Assembly (NCBI RefSeq): GCF_000685215.1
Contig: NZ_ARYJ01000004.1
Span: forward strand, 186,001 to 250,000
Origin: Hyphomonas jannaschiana VP2
Lineage (GTDB): Bacteria > Pseudomonadota > Alphaproteobacteria > Caulobacterales > Hyphomonadaceae
Direction of reading: 5' to 3'
DNA length: 64,000 bases
Of the stretch, positions 19,351 to 27,646 are shown in pieces (the stretch's first letter is position 1; each line of letters opens with the position of its first letter). Position numbers and translations under genes: made by a program. Below the pieces are notes generated by a model, which worked only from the letters and a program-made list of their open reading frames with translations, was not told where the DNA came from and searched no databases.

Positions 19351-19613
19351 CCAAGCCTGCCAATCCTGCCCTCCAGAAATCCCTTATGGATGTGCCCGTG
19401 CGTGTGGATGTGGTGCTGGGCGAAGTGCGCATGCCAATGGAAGATCTGGTCGCCATGGCGCCTGAAGATGTCGTCGCGCTGGAGCGGCGGACGGATGAGC
19501 CGGTCGAGATCTATGTGTCCGACCGGCTTATGGCGCGCGGGCGTCTTGTCGTGGCCGATGGGCAGCTGGGTGTGACCCTGTCAGAGATCGTCGACTCCCG
19601 CGAAGCCGCGTAA
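19347..19613 (+). CDS. fliN: Flagellar motor switch protein FliN
   Basis: This 88-aa single-domain SpoA protein forms the C-ring base with FliM. The signature is VPVRVDVVLGEVRMPMEDL near 16-34, EPVEIYVSDRLMARGRLVV at about 51-70, then LGVTLSEIV at the end. It is essentially just the SpoA domain, without the long N-terminal extension of some FliN proteins. It ends the four-gene overlapping block. FliM is not in the window. Confidence 0.93.
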   Translation: MTKPANPALQKSLMDVPVRVDVVLGEVRMPMEDLVAMAPEDVVALERRTDEPVEIYVSDRLMARGRLVVADGQLGVTLSEIVDSREAA

Positions 19614-19631
19614 CTGCGGGAAAACCCATGG

Positions 19632-19742
19632 TTAACAATGCGTTGCAGCCTGCCATGGGCAGCGCTGCATGAGCCGGCTGTTTCCCTGTTCCGAATTCGG
19701 CAATTCCTAACGCCAGAGAGGAATTTGTTAACCTTTAGACGA
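19632..19742. promoter_or_regulatory. Intergenic region before flhF with TTAA half sites
   Basis: The 213-base gap holds TTAAC at 19632-19636 and TTAAC at 19728-19732. Each is a single CtrA-like half box whose second half, seven bases on, does not match well (TTGC and ACGA). It presumably contains the flhF promoter. I see no sigma-54 type element. Confidence 0.3.
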
Positions 19743-19826
19743 CACTAATGGTTACGGGAGAGTATGGCCCGTTCGCGTCTGGGGCGCGGGGAAAGCAGGC
19801 CTGTTCGAGAGTAAGGACGCCGCCGT

Positions 19827-20837
19827 ATGCGTATGAAAATGTTCGCCGCCGAGACCTTCGAGGCTGCCAAGGCGATGATTTTTGCCGAGATGGGAGCCGA
19901 CGCGGTGATCCTGTCCGAGCGCGAAATCGATGGTGGTGTGGAAGTGCGTGCTGCGGTCGACAAGATGGGCGGTGTCGGCATGGTGCCGAACGAGCCGCTG
20001 TTCATGCGCGATGCACGTGGCGGCGGGCATGGCCGTGGCACCGAAAATCCTCTGTTCAGCCGGGTCCGGGATGCGCTGCTCTGGCACGGCGCACCCCAGC
20101 GCTTTGCCGACCGCGTGGCGGCGGAAGGGGCTGGCCGCATTCAGCATGTGAGCGATCCCGAAGAGGCCATCGCAGAAGGCCTGGCCCGTATCGTGACCTG
20201 CGATCCGCTGCCGGCGCGTCTTGATCGTGATGTCGTGCTGGTCGGCCCGCCCGGGCATGGCCGCACCGCGACCGCCGCCAAGCTGACCCGCCGTGCCGCA
20301 ATGGCCCGCGCCGAGGTCGCCCCTGTGGCCGCAGACCTTGATGGCACAGCCGGTGGGGACCAGCTGGCCGCCTATCTGGAGCTGGAAAAGGGCCAGATCC
20401 GGACTTGCCATTCGCCGGATGACCTGTTCGCGACGCTGCGGGCGCTGAAATCCGAAAACCGCCGCTGTGTCATCGACCTGCCGGCGATCAATCCGTTCGA
20501 TGATGATGACATGGCCAGCCTGCAGGACCTGATCTCTGTCATCCGTGCTGAGCCCGTGCTGGTCATGTCGGCCGAAGGCCACCCGGACGACCAGTCTGAA
20601 GCCGCCCGCGGCTTTGCCCGGGCCGGCGTCAAGCGGGCCATCCTGACCAAACTCGATGTTGTCCGAAGGAGGGGCGGGGCCATATCCGCCCTGTCGTCGG
20701 CCGGCATTGCCTTCTCACATCTTGCCGTCACGCCGTTTATCGGCGGTGGACTGGTGCCGGCGGCGCCCATGCGCCTTGCCGCCCTGTTGATGGAAGACGC
20801 CCCGGGCGACGTGATCGCCCTGAAAGGAGCCGCGTAA
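19827..20837 (+). CDS. flhF: FlhF-like SRP-family protein with degenerate GTPase motifs
   Basis: FlhF is an SRP-type GTPase that sets flagellum position and number together with FlhG. The N-terminal B domain is conserved (MRMKMFAAETFEAAKAMIF, then GADAVILS at 23-30). In the G domain (about 135-330), the P-loop reads GPPGHGRT at 140-147, with Arg146 in place of the invariant Lys. The DTAG motif is replaced by DLPA at 217-220, while TKLD at 274-277 is intact. Binding or hydrolysis of GTP may therefore be lost or altered. At 336 aa it is shorter than usual. It lies four bases upstream of flhG. Confidence 0.8.
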   Translation: MRMKMFAAETFEAAKAMIFAEMGADAVILSEREIDGGVEVRAAVDKMGGVGMVPNEPLFMRDARGGGHGRGTENPLFSRVRDALLWHGAPQRFADRVAAEGAGRIQHVSDPEEAIAEGLARIVTCDPLPARLDRDVVLVGPPGHGRTATAAKLTRRAAMARAEVAPVAADLDGTAGGDQLAAYLELEKGQIRTCHSPDDLFATLRALKSENRRCVIDLPAINPFDDDDMASLQDLISVIRAEPVLVMSAEGHPDDQSEAARGFARAGVKRAILTKLDVVRRRGGAISALSSAGIAFSHLAVTPFIGGGLVPAAPMRLAALLMEDAPGDVIALKGAA

Positions 20838-20841
20838 TCCA

Positions 20842-21684
20842 ATGAGTTTCATGATGCGCAAATCGCAGGAACGTCCGGCACCGCGGCCCACACCGCGGCG
20901 GGTGGAACCTGCCTCGATCATCGCGGTTGCAAGCGGGAAGGGCGGCGTCGGCAAGACGTTCATGGCTATCACGCTGGCTTCAGCCTTCGCCCAGGCCGGG
21001 AAACGCACCCTGTTGGTGGATGGCGACCTTGGCCTCGCCAATGTCGACGTCCAGCTCGGGATCGCCCCCGAGACGGACCTCGCCGCCGTGATTGCCGGCT
21101 GGGTCGAGCTCGACGATGCGGTGACGCCGGTTGATGGCGGCGCAGCTGATGGCGGGTTCGATGTGCTGCCGGGCCGGTCAGGGTCAGGCGCGCTGGCTGA
21201 GCTGCCGCCGGAAGAAGTTGCCCGTCTCGCGGCCGGACTGTCCGCGCTGGCCCTGCAATATGACCAGGTTGTTGTCGATCTTGGTGCCGGGATCGAAGCG
21301 AACTGCATGCGTCTCGCCCGTGCCGCCGACAAGGCCCTGATGGTGATTACAGACGAGCCGACGTCGATGACTGACGCGTACGCCTTCATCAAGGTGCTAC
21401 GGGGCTATGCGCCGAATGTTGAGCCGGTGGTCTGCATCAACCAGGCCGACAGCCGCGCTGCCGGCCAGCGGACCTATGAGGCCATTGCCCGGGCCTGCCA
21501 GACATTCCTCGGCTTCCGCCCGCATCTTGCTGGTGTGGTGATCCGCGACCCGAAGGTCCGCGACGCGATCCGGTGCCAGAAAACACTGATTTCCACAGAT
21601 CCTCAGGCTCAGCCGATTCAGGATGCCATCGCCATCAGCCAGATGCTGATCGGGGATGCTCCGGCGGCTGAACTTGGAAATTAA
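20842..21684 (+). CDS. flhG: FlhG (FleN/MinD-like) ATPase
   Basis: This 280-aa ParA/MinD-family ATPase is of the FlhG type, which limits flagellar number and antagonises FlhF. The deviant Walker A SGKGGVGKT lies at 31-39. DGDLGLANVDVQLG (55-68) is characteristic of FlhG, and VVVDLGAGI is the Walker B region. The short basic N-terminal segment MRKSQERP could correspond to the FlhF-activating DQAxxLR region, which I do not see in canonical form. Its pairing with flhF is standard, and ctrA follows 134 bases downstream. Confidence 0.9.
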   Translation: MSFMMRKSQERPAPRPTPRRVEPASIIAVASGKGGVGKTFMAITLASAFAQAGKRTLLVDGDLGLANVDVQLGIAPETDLAAVIAGWVELDDAVTPVDGGAADGGFDVLPGRSGSGALAELPPEEVARLAAGLSALALQYDQVVVDLGAGIEANCMRLARAADKALMVITDEPTSMTDAYAFIKVLRGYAPNVEPVVCINQADSRAAGQRTYEAIARACQTFLGFRPHLAGVVIRDPKVRDAIRCQKTLISTDPQAQPIQDAIAISQMLIGDAPAAELGN

Positions 21685-21730
21685 TCTGTGTGAAGATTTG
21701 GGGGATTTCGCGGGGAATCGCAGGGCTCTG

Positions 21731-21806
21731 TTAACTAGTGTTAAAGAAACAGCCTATAGGATTCTCAGAGTTAATAAAAACGACTAGCTTGTCGTTAGGC
21801 TGATTC
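21731..21806 (+). promoter_or_regulatory. ctrA promoter region: paired TTAA and two GANTC sites
   Basis: TTAA-CTAGTG-TTAA at 21731-21744 is a CtrA-like box with a six-base rather than seven-base spacer, and TTAAC/GTTAA form perfect inverted arms. GATTC occurs at 21760-21764 and again at 21802-21806. GANTC is the CcrM methylation target that couples ctrA expression to replication in Caulobacter. Autoregulation plus methylation control is therefore likely. Confidence 0.6.
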
Positions 21807-21818
21807 GGGAGACGACAC

Positions 21819-22532
21819 ATGCGCGTCCTGCTAATTGAAGACGATAGCGCCGTCGCGCGTTCCATCGAGCTGATGCTGAAGTCCGCTGGCTTCAACATCT
21901 ACACCACCGACCTCGGTGAAGAAGGTGTCGATCTGGGCAAGGTCTACGAGTACGACATGATCATCCTCGATCTGTCTCTGCCCGACATCTCCGGCTATGA
22001 CGTCCTCAAGCAGCTGCGCATGGGCCGCGTGAATACGCCGGTCATGATCCTCTCCGGTAACCCGGACATCGAAGCGAAAGTCCGCACGCTGGGCTACGGC
22101 GCTGACGATTACCTCACCAAGCCGTTCAACAAGGACGAACTGATCGCTCGTATCACCGCCATTGTGCGCCGCTCCAAAGGCCATGCCGAGAGCGTGATCC
22201 GCACCGGTGAGATCCTGGTGAACCTCGACGCGAAGACGGTGGAAGTGGACGGCGATCGCGTGCACCTTACCGGCAAGGAATACCAGATGTTCGAGCTGCT
22301 CTCTCTTCGGAAGGGCACGACGCTGACCAAGGAAATGTTCCTGAACCACCTCTATGGCGGCATGGACGAGCCGGAACTGAAGATCATCGACGTCTTCATC
22401 TGTAAGCTCCGCAAGAAGCTTCAGCAGGCTACCGGCGGCAACCACTATATCGAAACGGTTTGGGGCCGTGGCTATGTGCTGCGCGATCCGCGTCCGAGCT
22501 CCAAGAACAACGAGGTGGAAGAGGCGGCATAA
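21819..22532 (+). CDS. ctrA: Cell-cycle response regulator CtrA
   Basis: CtrA is the OmpR-type master regulator of the alphaproteobacterial cell cycle, activating flagellar and division genes and blocking replication initiation in Caulobacter. The receiver domain has Asp8, Asp9 and phosphoacceptor Asp51 (LDLSLPD), with Lys in YLTKPF. The C-terminal winged helix includes [12 protein letters not shown] and [12 protein letters not shown]. The protein is 237 aa and ends in Glu-Glu-Ala-Ala. A terminal Ala-Ala is the ClpXP degradation signal in the Caulobacter protein. Its location just after flhG, with sciP 4.6 kb upstream, is a notable arrangement. Confidence 0.98.
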   Translation: MRVLLIEDDSAVARSIELMLKSAGFNIYTTDLGEEGVDLGKVYEYDMIILDLSLPDISGYDVLKQLRMGRVNTPVMILSGNPDIEAKVRTLGYGADDYLTKPFNKDELIARITAIVRRSKGHAESVIRTGEILVNLDAKTVEVDGDRVHLTGKEYQMFELLSLRKGTTLTKEMFLNHLYGGMDEPELKIIDVFICKLRKKLQQATGGNHYIETVWGRGYVLRDPRPSSKNNEVEEAA

Positions 22533-22555
22533 GCCTTTTCCGACCTGCGAAATTC

Positions 22556-22584
22556 ACGCCCCGGCCTGTGTGCCGGGGCGTTTT
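22556..22584 (+). terminator. Rho-independent terminator of ctrA
   Basis: A perfect 10-bp stem, ACGCCCCGGC with GCCGGGGCGT, encloses a 6-base loop and is followed by TTTTC. It lies 24 bases after the ctrA stop. Confidence 0.88.
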
Positions 22585-22632
22585 CGTATGGGGCGTGGTT
22601 TTCGTGCGGTCCGGGCTTGCATGAGACGGCAA

Positions 22633-23259
22633 ATGCCTGACATTGGGGCCATGTCACAGCGATCTGCCGGCCCCGAGATTCTCCGCCTCATCGAGCTGAT
22701 GTCCCGTCTGCCGGGCTTTGGTCCCAGATCGGCCCGGAGGGCCGCCCTGTTCTTGCTGAAACAGCGCGACACGCTGCTCCTGCCACTGGCCGAAGCGATG
22801 TCCGATGCGGGGCACCGGATCGAGAAGTGCAGTGTGTGCGGGAATTATGACACGTTGCAGCCCTGCGCCGTCTGCCAGTCGGGCGGGCGGGACGAAGGCC
22901 TGATCTGCGTTGTGGAAGATGTGCCGGACCTCTGGGCGCTGGAGCGGGGCGGGTCTTACAAGGGGCGTTACCATGTCCTTGGCGGGGTCATGTCCGCTGT
23001 GGATGGTGTCACGCCTGATGACCTGAATATTCCTTCGCTCATTTCCCGCGTGGATGCCGGGGGTATCCGCGAGGTGATCCTGGCACTGAATGCGACTTTC
23101 GAGGGCCAGAACACGGCGCACTATGTTGCCGACCAGCTGGCCGGCAAAGGTGTGCAGATAACTTATCTCGCTCACGGCGTGCCGGTGGGCGGAGAGCTGG
23201 ATCACCTGGACGATGGCACGCTCGCCGCCGCGCTACGCGCCCGGCGGTCGAGCGAATAG
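22633..23259 (+). CDS. recR: Recombination mediator RecR
   Basis: RecR works with RecF and RecO to load RecA at gaps. The helix-hairpin-helix start ([21 protein letters not shown]) is followed by the zinc finger [16 protein letters not shown]. The Toprim domain contains [12 protein letters not shown], and the C-terminal [14 protein letters not shown] motif is present. The ATG at 22633 gives 208 aa. An internal ATG at 22651 gives 202 aa, almost the E. coli length, and is equally plausible. The gene is convergent with the sugar dehydrogenase gene, with only six bases between. Confidence 0.95.
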   Translation: MPDIGAMSQRSAGPEILRLIELMSRLPGFGPRSARRAALFLLKQRDTLLLPLAEAMSDAGHRIEKCSVCGNYDTLQPCAVCQSGGRDEGLICVVEDVPDLWALERGGSYKGRYHVLGGVMSAVDGVTPDDLNIPSLISRVDAGGIREVILALNATFEGQNTAHYVADQLAGKGVQITYLAHGVPVGGELDHLDDGTLAAALRARRSSE

Positions 23260-23265
23260 CAGGGC

Positions 23266-24402
23266 CTATTCAGCGAGGTCGACGCGGAAGATTCCGTCGA
23301 GGTCCTTCGTTGCGACATAGAGATGGCCGTCGGGCGCCTGCACGACATCGCGGATCGCATACTCTCCCTTGAACAGGTTTTCGCGTTCGGTGACCTTGCC
23401 GTCTTCCAGGCGCAGGCGGACAAGTTCCAGCCCGGCCGGGCCGTTCATGCCGCCAACGAAGAAGTCACCTTTCCAGCCGGGATAAACATCGCTGCTCAGG
23501 CGCGTCAGGCCGGAGGGGGCGATGGACGGCACCCAATAGGTGAGCGGCTGTTCCATGCCTTCCTTCTCGGTCTGTTCGGTGATGATCGTGCCGTCATAGT
23601 TGACGCCATAGGTGATGACCGGCCAGCCATAATTGGCTCCGGGCTTGATGATATTGAACTCATCGCCGCCTTTGGGGCCGTGTTCGGTCTCGTAGAGCGT
23701 GCCTTCGGACTTGTCGTAATACAGGCCCTGAATGTTTCGGTGTCCGTAAGAGTAAACCTCAGGCTTTCCATCAACACCGTCGGCAAACGGATTATCTGCC
23801 GGTATGGTGCCATCTGAATTGATACGAACCAGAGAACCATGCGTGATGTGAGGGTCCTGGGCATCCTTCATATATTTGAAGCCTTCGCCCAGCGAGACGA
23901 ACAATGTCCCGTCATTGGCGAATTGCAGGCGGCCGCCGAAATGATAAGCCGTATCGCGGGAGTCGGCCCGGAAGATTTCGGCAACATCCTCCAGCGACGT
24001 ATGGTCGTCGCTCAGACGGGCCCGGATAACGGCGGTGCCATTGTCGGTATCCGTTCCCTCTGCATAGGCGACATAGATCAGGCGGTTGGAGTCGAAATCC
24101 GGATCCAGCGTGATGCCGAAATAGCCACCCTGGCCTTCGGTCAGGGCCGGAGGCAGACCCGTTACCTGTGTGGCTTCGCCTTCGCCACCGGCCACATAGT
24201 TCAGGCCGCCGTCCTTTTCGGTGAAGAGGAGGTCTCCGTTAGGCAGGAAGGCGAGCCCCCAGGGAAATTCGGCTTCGACAACGGGGGTCAGGGTGACATT
24301 TACGTCGCTGCTGACATCAGGCGCAACAGGGGCTGCAGCGGATCCGGAGCCACATGCCGCGAGGGCGGCGGCGGAAATAAAACCGGCAAGGATCGGGCGC
24401 AT
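23266..24402 (-). CDS. PQQ-dependent aldose sugar dehydrogenase-type lipoprotein
   Basis: This 378-aa protein is of the soluble glucose/sorbosone dehydrogenase beta-propeller family (YliI/Asd type). It would oxidise sugars in the periplasm with PQQ. The signal (residues 1-17) ends in LAAC, a good lipobox. WGLAFLPNGDLLFTEKDGG and the GYFGITLDPDF repeats are propeller blades. SYGHRNIQGLYYD and ETEHGPKGGDE contain the residues that line the PQQ site in this family. Its natural substrate cannot be read from sequence. No PQQ synthesis genes are in the window. Confidence 0.9.
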   Translation of the reverse strand: MRPILAGFISAAALAACGSGSAAAPVAPDVSSDVNVTLTPVVEAEFPWGLAFLPNGDLLFTEKDGGLNYVAGGEGEATQVTGLPPALTEGQGGYFGITLDPDFDSNRLIYVAYAEGTDTDNGTAVIRARLSDDHTSLEDVAEIFRADSRDTAYHFGGRLQFANDGTLFVSLGEGFKYMKDAQDPHITHGSLVRINSDGTIPADNPFADGVDGKPEVYSYGHRNIQGLYYDKSEGTLYETEHGPKGGDEFNIIKPGANYGWPVITYGVNYDGTIITEQTEKEGMEQPLTYWVPSIAPSGLTRLSSDVYPGWKGDFFVGGMNGPAGLELVRLRLEDGKVTERENLFKGEYAIRDVVQAPDGHLYVATKDLDGIFRVDLAE

Positions 24403-24473
24403 TGGGCGTCTCCAGAAATTGGTGGTTCACACGGGTGTCGGCGGCCAACATAAGTCAGGCCGGGGCAGGGGCC

Positions 24474-24505
24474 AAATAAAAAGGGCGGCCCAATCCGGGC
24501 CGCCC
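24474..24505 (-). terminator. Terminator of the first TonB receptor gene
   Basis: GGGCGGCCC (24483-24491) pairs perfectly with GGGCCGCCC (24497-24505) around a 5-base loop. Read on the minus strand, it is followed by a T-rich tract (positions 24482 down to 24474). It lies 23 bases beyond the receptor stop. Confidence 0.88.
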
Positions 24506-24528
24506 AGTTCCTTAAGAGTATGAACCTG

Positions 24529-27423
24529 TTACCAGGACTTCTTGACCGTGACGCCATAGAGCGCCGGTTCCGTCAGGAAGACGTTGGTGAACAGGCCGGA
24601 GGAGTCGTCGGTCAGGTAGTTACCCGTGATGACTTCCTCATCCGTCAGGTTCTTGGCGAACACTTCAACGCCCCAGCCGTTCTCTTCATTGTTGAAGAGG
24701 ATCGACAGGTTGACGTTCGACCAGGAGTCGAGTTGGTCACGCTGCGTGTTCCAGATCCGGCTGACGCTGTCTGCCTGATAGTAGTAGTCGCTGCGGATCG
24801 TCATATCCCAGTTCGAATTGCCGAGGGCCGGGAAGGTATATTCAGCAGCGAGGTTCAGCGTCGTGTCAGGCGCGCCTGGAAGGTTGTTGCCATCGAGGCT
24901 CTTCGCGTCTCCTTCGAACGGCTCAAGTGCATTCGCCGTTTGGAGGTTTCCGTTGCTGTCCGTGTAGGTCACGGTCACACCGTCAAGTCCGAACGCCGCT
25001 TCAGAACCGGAGAAGGCACCGGTACAAATACCGCGCGTGTCACCCGGATTGAGCAGACCACCCTGAATAGCGCCGAGAATGGTTGCATAACCTTGAGCCG
25101 AAACCACGCAGTTCGCGAAGCTCGCAGCATTTTTCAGCACGACGAGGTCGGACCGGCCGTTGGCACGATCAAGAACGTCGATACCATATGCATCCTGGAT
25201 TTCAGTATCCAGAATACCCAGGTTTGCTGTGAGCAACCAGTTTTCCGCCGGGGTCCAGAGGAACTCAACTTCGAGGCCTTTGATCTTGGCGTCGATGTTG
25301 GTGTTCACAGAAGACCGGTTGATGATCTGGGTGATCTGGTAGCCTTCATAATCATAATGGAACCCGGTCAGGTTGAGCTGGGCAACCCCGCCACCAAGCG
25401 TGTTCTTGGTACCGATCTCGATCGAGTTCACGAACTCAGGATCGAAGGTTTGCGAGAACAGGTTTGCACCGGCAGGCTGTGGTGGGTTGATCCCGCCGCC
25501 TTTGTAGCCTTTCGAGTAAACACCGTAGATCAGTGTTTCGTCGGTGAAGCCGAGATCCGGTGACCAGTCGACACCAAAGCGTCCGGTGGTTTCCTTGTCT
25601 TCGGTGTTCAGGCTGCCATCTCCACCATCATCCGGATCAGCTCCAACGATCGGCGACGGTTGCAGCGGGTCTGCACCCGGTGCTTGCGGCGTGAACAGGA
25701 AGGTCGGAATGACATCCTGCTCTTTTTTGTCGATCGTGTTTCTCAGACCAAGAGTGAACTTCAGGTTGTCCGTTGCCTGATAATAAACCTCACCGAAGAT
25801 GGCGGTCGAATCGAGACGGTAAGGAGACAAGGAGCGGAAGTATTCACCGCCATCGCCGTTCAGCGTGCCGTTGAACAGTCCGAGATTGTCCGTGCTGCCG
25901 GAGTCGAGTGGCACGTTGCCGCCGAAGAATGCGCCACCCGCGGCGTTGTTCAGCTGGGTCAGGGCTGTCAGCGAATTCGAGAGCACATAATAGCCAGCTG
26001 TGCTGTCATACGGGTCAATCGCTTCGAAATCGACCTTGATGGCGCCGAGATTGAAGTTGATCGGTCCGTCGAAGTCAGACTGAAGACGAATTTCGTGCGT
26101 GTCCTGGTCGCTGCCGCCGCCCGATTGGTCGAACGTACGGAACAGGTTGGAAACACCAAGTTCCGGGTCAGACACAACGCCGCCCGGGAACAGGATCGAA
26201 TAGAGGGCCGGGACAGCTGCGAATGGGCCAGCTGTCTCATTGAAGGCAATGGTTGGGGCGATCTTGTTATAGTCCTCGATCGACTGAACCGAGCTTTCAT
26301 TGTGGCTGCCGAGATAGGTGAACAGCAGGCTGTCGGTGACGTTCCATTCACCCTTCCAGGTGATCAGGTCCTGGTCTGCCTTGTAGATCGGATCGAAAGC
26401 AGATTCGATTGTGCGCAGGTCCGGGTTCACCGGATCTGTGAAGGCGTCGCCATTCAGCAGGCCGGCCGTGATGGCAAGACCGCCGCCAAGCGTTGCCTGC
26501 GAGTTCACCCGGTCGTTCGATTGACTGAGCGGAGCATCCTGACAGCCAAGCGAAGTTATGAGTTGGTCGAAAGCAGACACCGGGATACCGGCAAAGGTGT
26601 CGAAGCCCGGATCTTTTTTACAAAGCTGCTTGCCGGCGCGCAGGCGGCTGTCATCTTCTTCGAAGTGTTCGTAGGAAACCCAGCCGCGCAGATTGTCGGT
26701 CGGTTCCACTGCGAAGGTCGCCCGGAAGCTGGAGAGGTCGCGGTCATCGATATCGTTGCCCGTGACGGAGTTTTTCACATAACCGTCGCGCTGAAGAAGC
26801 GAACCAGCGAGGCGCAGGGCGGCCTTGTCGCCTAGCGGCAGGTTGACCATGCCCTTCGCTTTGAACGTATTCTCGTTGCCATAGGTCAGCTCGGCATCCG
26901 CCTGGAACTCACCAAGCACCGGCTTGGCGGTGATCAGGTTGAACACACCACCGGTGGCGTTCCGGCCGTACAGCGTACCCTGAGGACCACGCAGAACCTC
27001 GACCCGTTCGACATCGTAGAATTCCGCTTCGAACAGGCGGTTCGCTGTCAGCGGGACATCGTTCTGGTGGACACCAACCCCGGCGTCGCCAGACTGGGCG
27101 ACCGAGTCCACACCAATGCCGCGGATCTTGAAGTTGAAACCCGAGAAGTTGCCTTTGGTAAAGGTCACGTTCGGGATGGATTTGACGAGGTCCGGACCGC
27201 CGGTCAGCTGGAGACGCTCAAGCGCTTCTTCGTCAAATGCCGAGACCGCGATCGGAACATCCTGAATGGATTCCTCGACCTTCTGGGTCGTCACGGTAAC
27301 GGTGGAAAGTGTTCTTGTGCTTTCACCTTCCTCCTGGGCGACGGCAGCGGGTGCCAGCAGCCCCATGGCCAACACTGAAGCGCCAGCCAACCAGACACAT
27401 TTCGAGTCTCTGTATTTGGTCAT
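24529..27423 (-). CDS. TonB-dependent outer-membrane receptor
   Basis: This 964-aa protein has an N-terminal signal (VWLAGASVLAMGLLAPAAVAQ). A TonB-box-like segment (TVTVTTQKVEESIQDVPIAV) opens the plug domain, which includes VERVEVLRGPQGTLYGRNATGG. A 22-strand barrel follows and ends in the aromatic C-terminal GVTVKKSW. It would import a scarce substrate using the proton motive force. The sequence does not reveal whether that is a siderophore, vitamin or glycan. An unusually strong ribosome site (GAGGGGAGGAAAA) precedes the ATG. It shares its leader style with the receptor immediately upstream, suggesting duplication, although the barrels differ widely. Confidence 0.94.
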   Translation of the reverse strand: MTKYRDSKCVWLAGASVLAMGLLAPAAVAQEEGESTRTLSTVTVTTQKVEESIQDVPIAVSAFDEEALERLQLTGGPDLVKSIPNVTFTKGNFSGFNFKIRGIGVDSVAQSGDAGVGVHQNDVPLTANRLFEAEFYDVERVEVLRGPQGTLYGRNATGGVFNLITAKPVLGEFQADAELTYGNENTFKAKGMVNLPLGDKAALRLAGSLLQRDGYVKNSVTGNDIDDRDLSSFRATFAVEPTDNLRGWVSYEHFEEDDSRLRAGKQLCKKDPGFDTFAGIPVSAFDQLITSLGCQDAPLSQSNDRVNSQATLGGGLAITAGLLNGDAFTDPVNPDLRTIESAFDPIYKADQDLITWKGEWNVTDSLLFTYLGSHNESSVQSIEDYNKIAPTIAFNETAGPFAAVPALYSILFPGGVVSDPELGVSNLFRTFDQSGGGSDQDTHEIRLQSDFDGPINFNLGAIKVDFEAIDPYDSTAGYYVLSNSLTALTQLNNAAGGAFFGGNVPLDSGSTDNLGLFNGTLNGDGGEYFRSLSPYRLDSTAIFGEVYYQATDNLKFTLGLRNTIDKKEQDVIPTFLFTPQAPGADPLQPSPIVGADPDDGGDGSLNTEDKETTGRFGVDWSPDLGFTDETLIYGVYSKGYKGGGINPPQPAGANLFSQTFDPEFVNSIEIGTKNTLGGGVAQLNLTGFHYDYEGYQITQIINRSSVNTNIDAKIKGLEVEFLWTPAENWLLTANLGILDTEIQDAYGIDVLDRANGRSDLVVLKNAASFANCVVSAQGYATILGAIQGGLLNPGDTRGICTGAFSGSEAAFGLDGVTVTYTDSNGNLQTANALEPFEGDAKSLDGNNLPGAPDTTLNLAAEYTFPALGNSNWDMTIRSDYYYQADSVSRIWNTQRDQLDSWSNVNLSILFNNEENGWGVEVFAKNLTDEEVITGNYLTDDSSGLFTNVFLTEPALYGVTVKKSW

Positions 27424-27589
27424 TTAATTTTTCCTCCCCTCGGGCCGGCGGGATTGCTGGCTTCGAGCTGTTCTTTGAGCCGTCTCTTTTCGGACGTGCT
27501 TCAGAATCCATCGAATGGCAGCCGCGAGGGAAAGTCAATATTTTCAGTTGGAACGTTTGGCCTGGTGGACCCTACGTAAAGGCAAAAAA

Positions 27590-27619
27590 TGAGCGGTGTC
27601 CGGGCCCGGACACCGCTCA
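27590..27619 (-). terminator. Terminator of the second TonB receptor gene
   Basis: This is a perfect 30-bp palindrome with no unpaired centre (arms TGAGCGGTGTCCGGG and complement). On the minus strand a run of T follows, seen as AAAAAA at 27584-27589 on the plus strand. It lies 27 bases after the receptor stop. Confidence 0.88.
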
Positions 27620-27646
27620 GGATGCAAATTTGTACCTTACGAGAGC

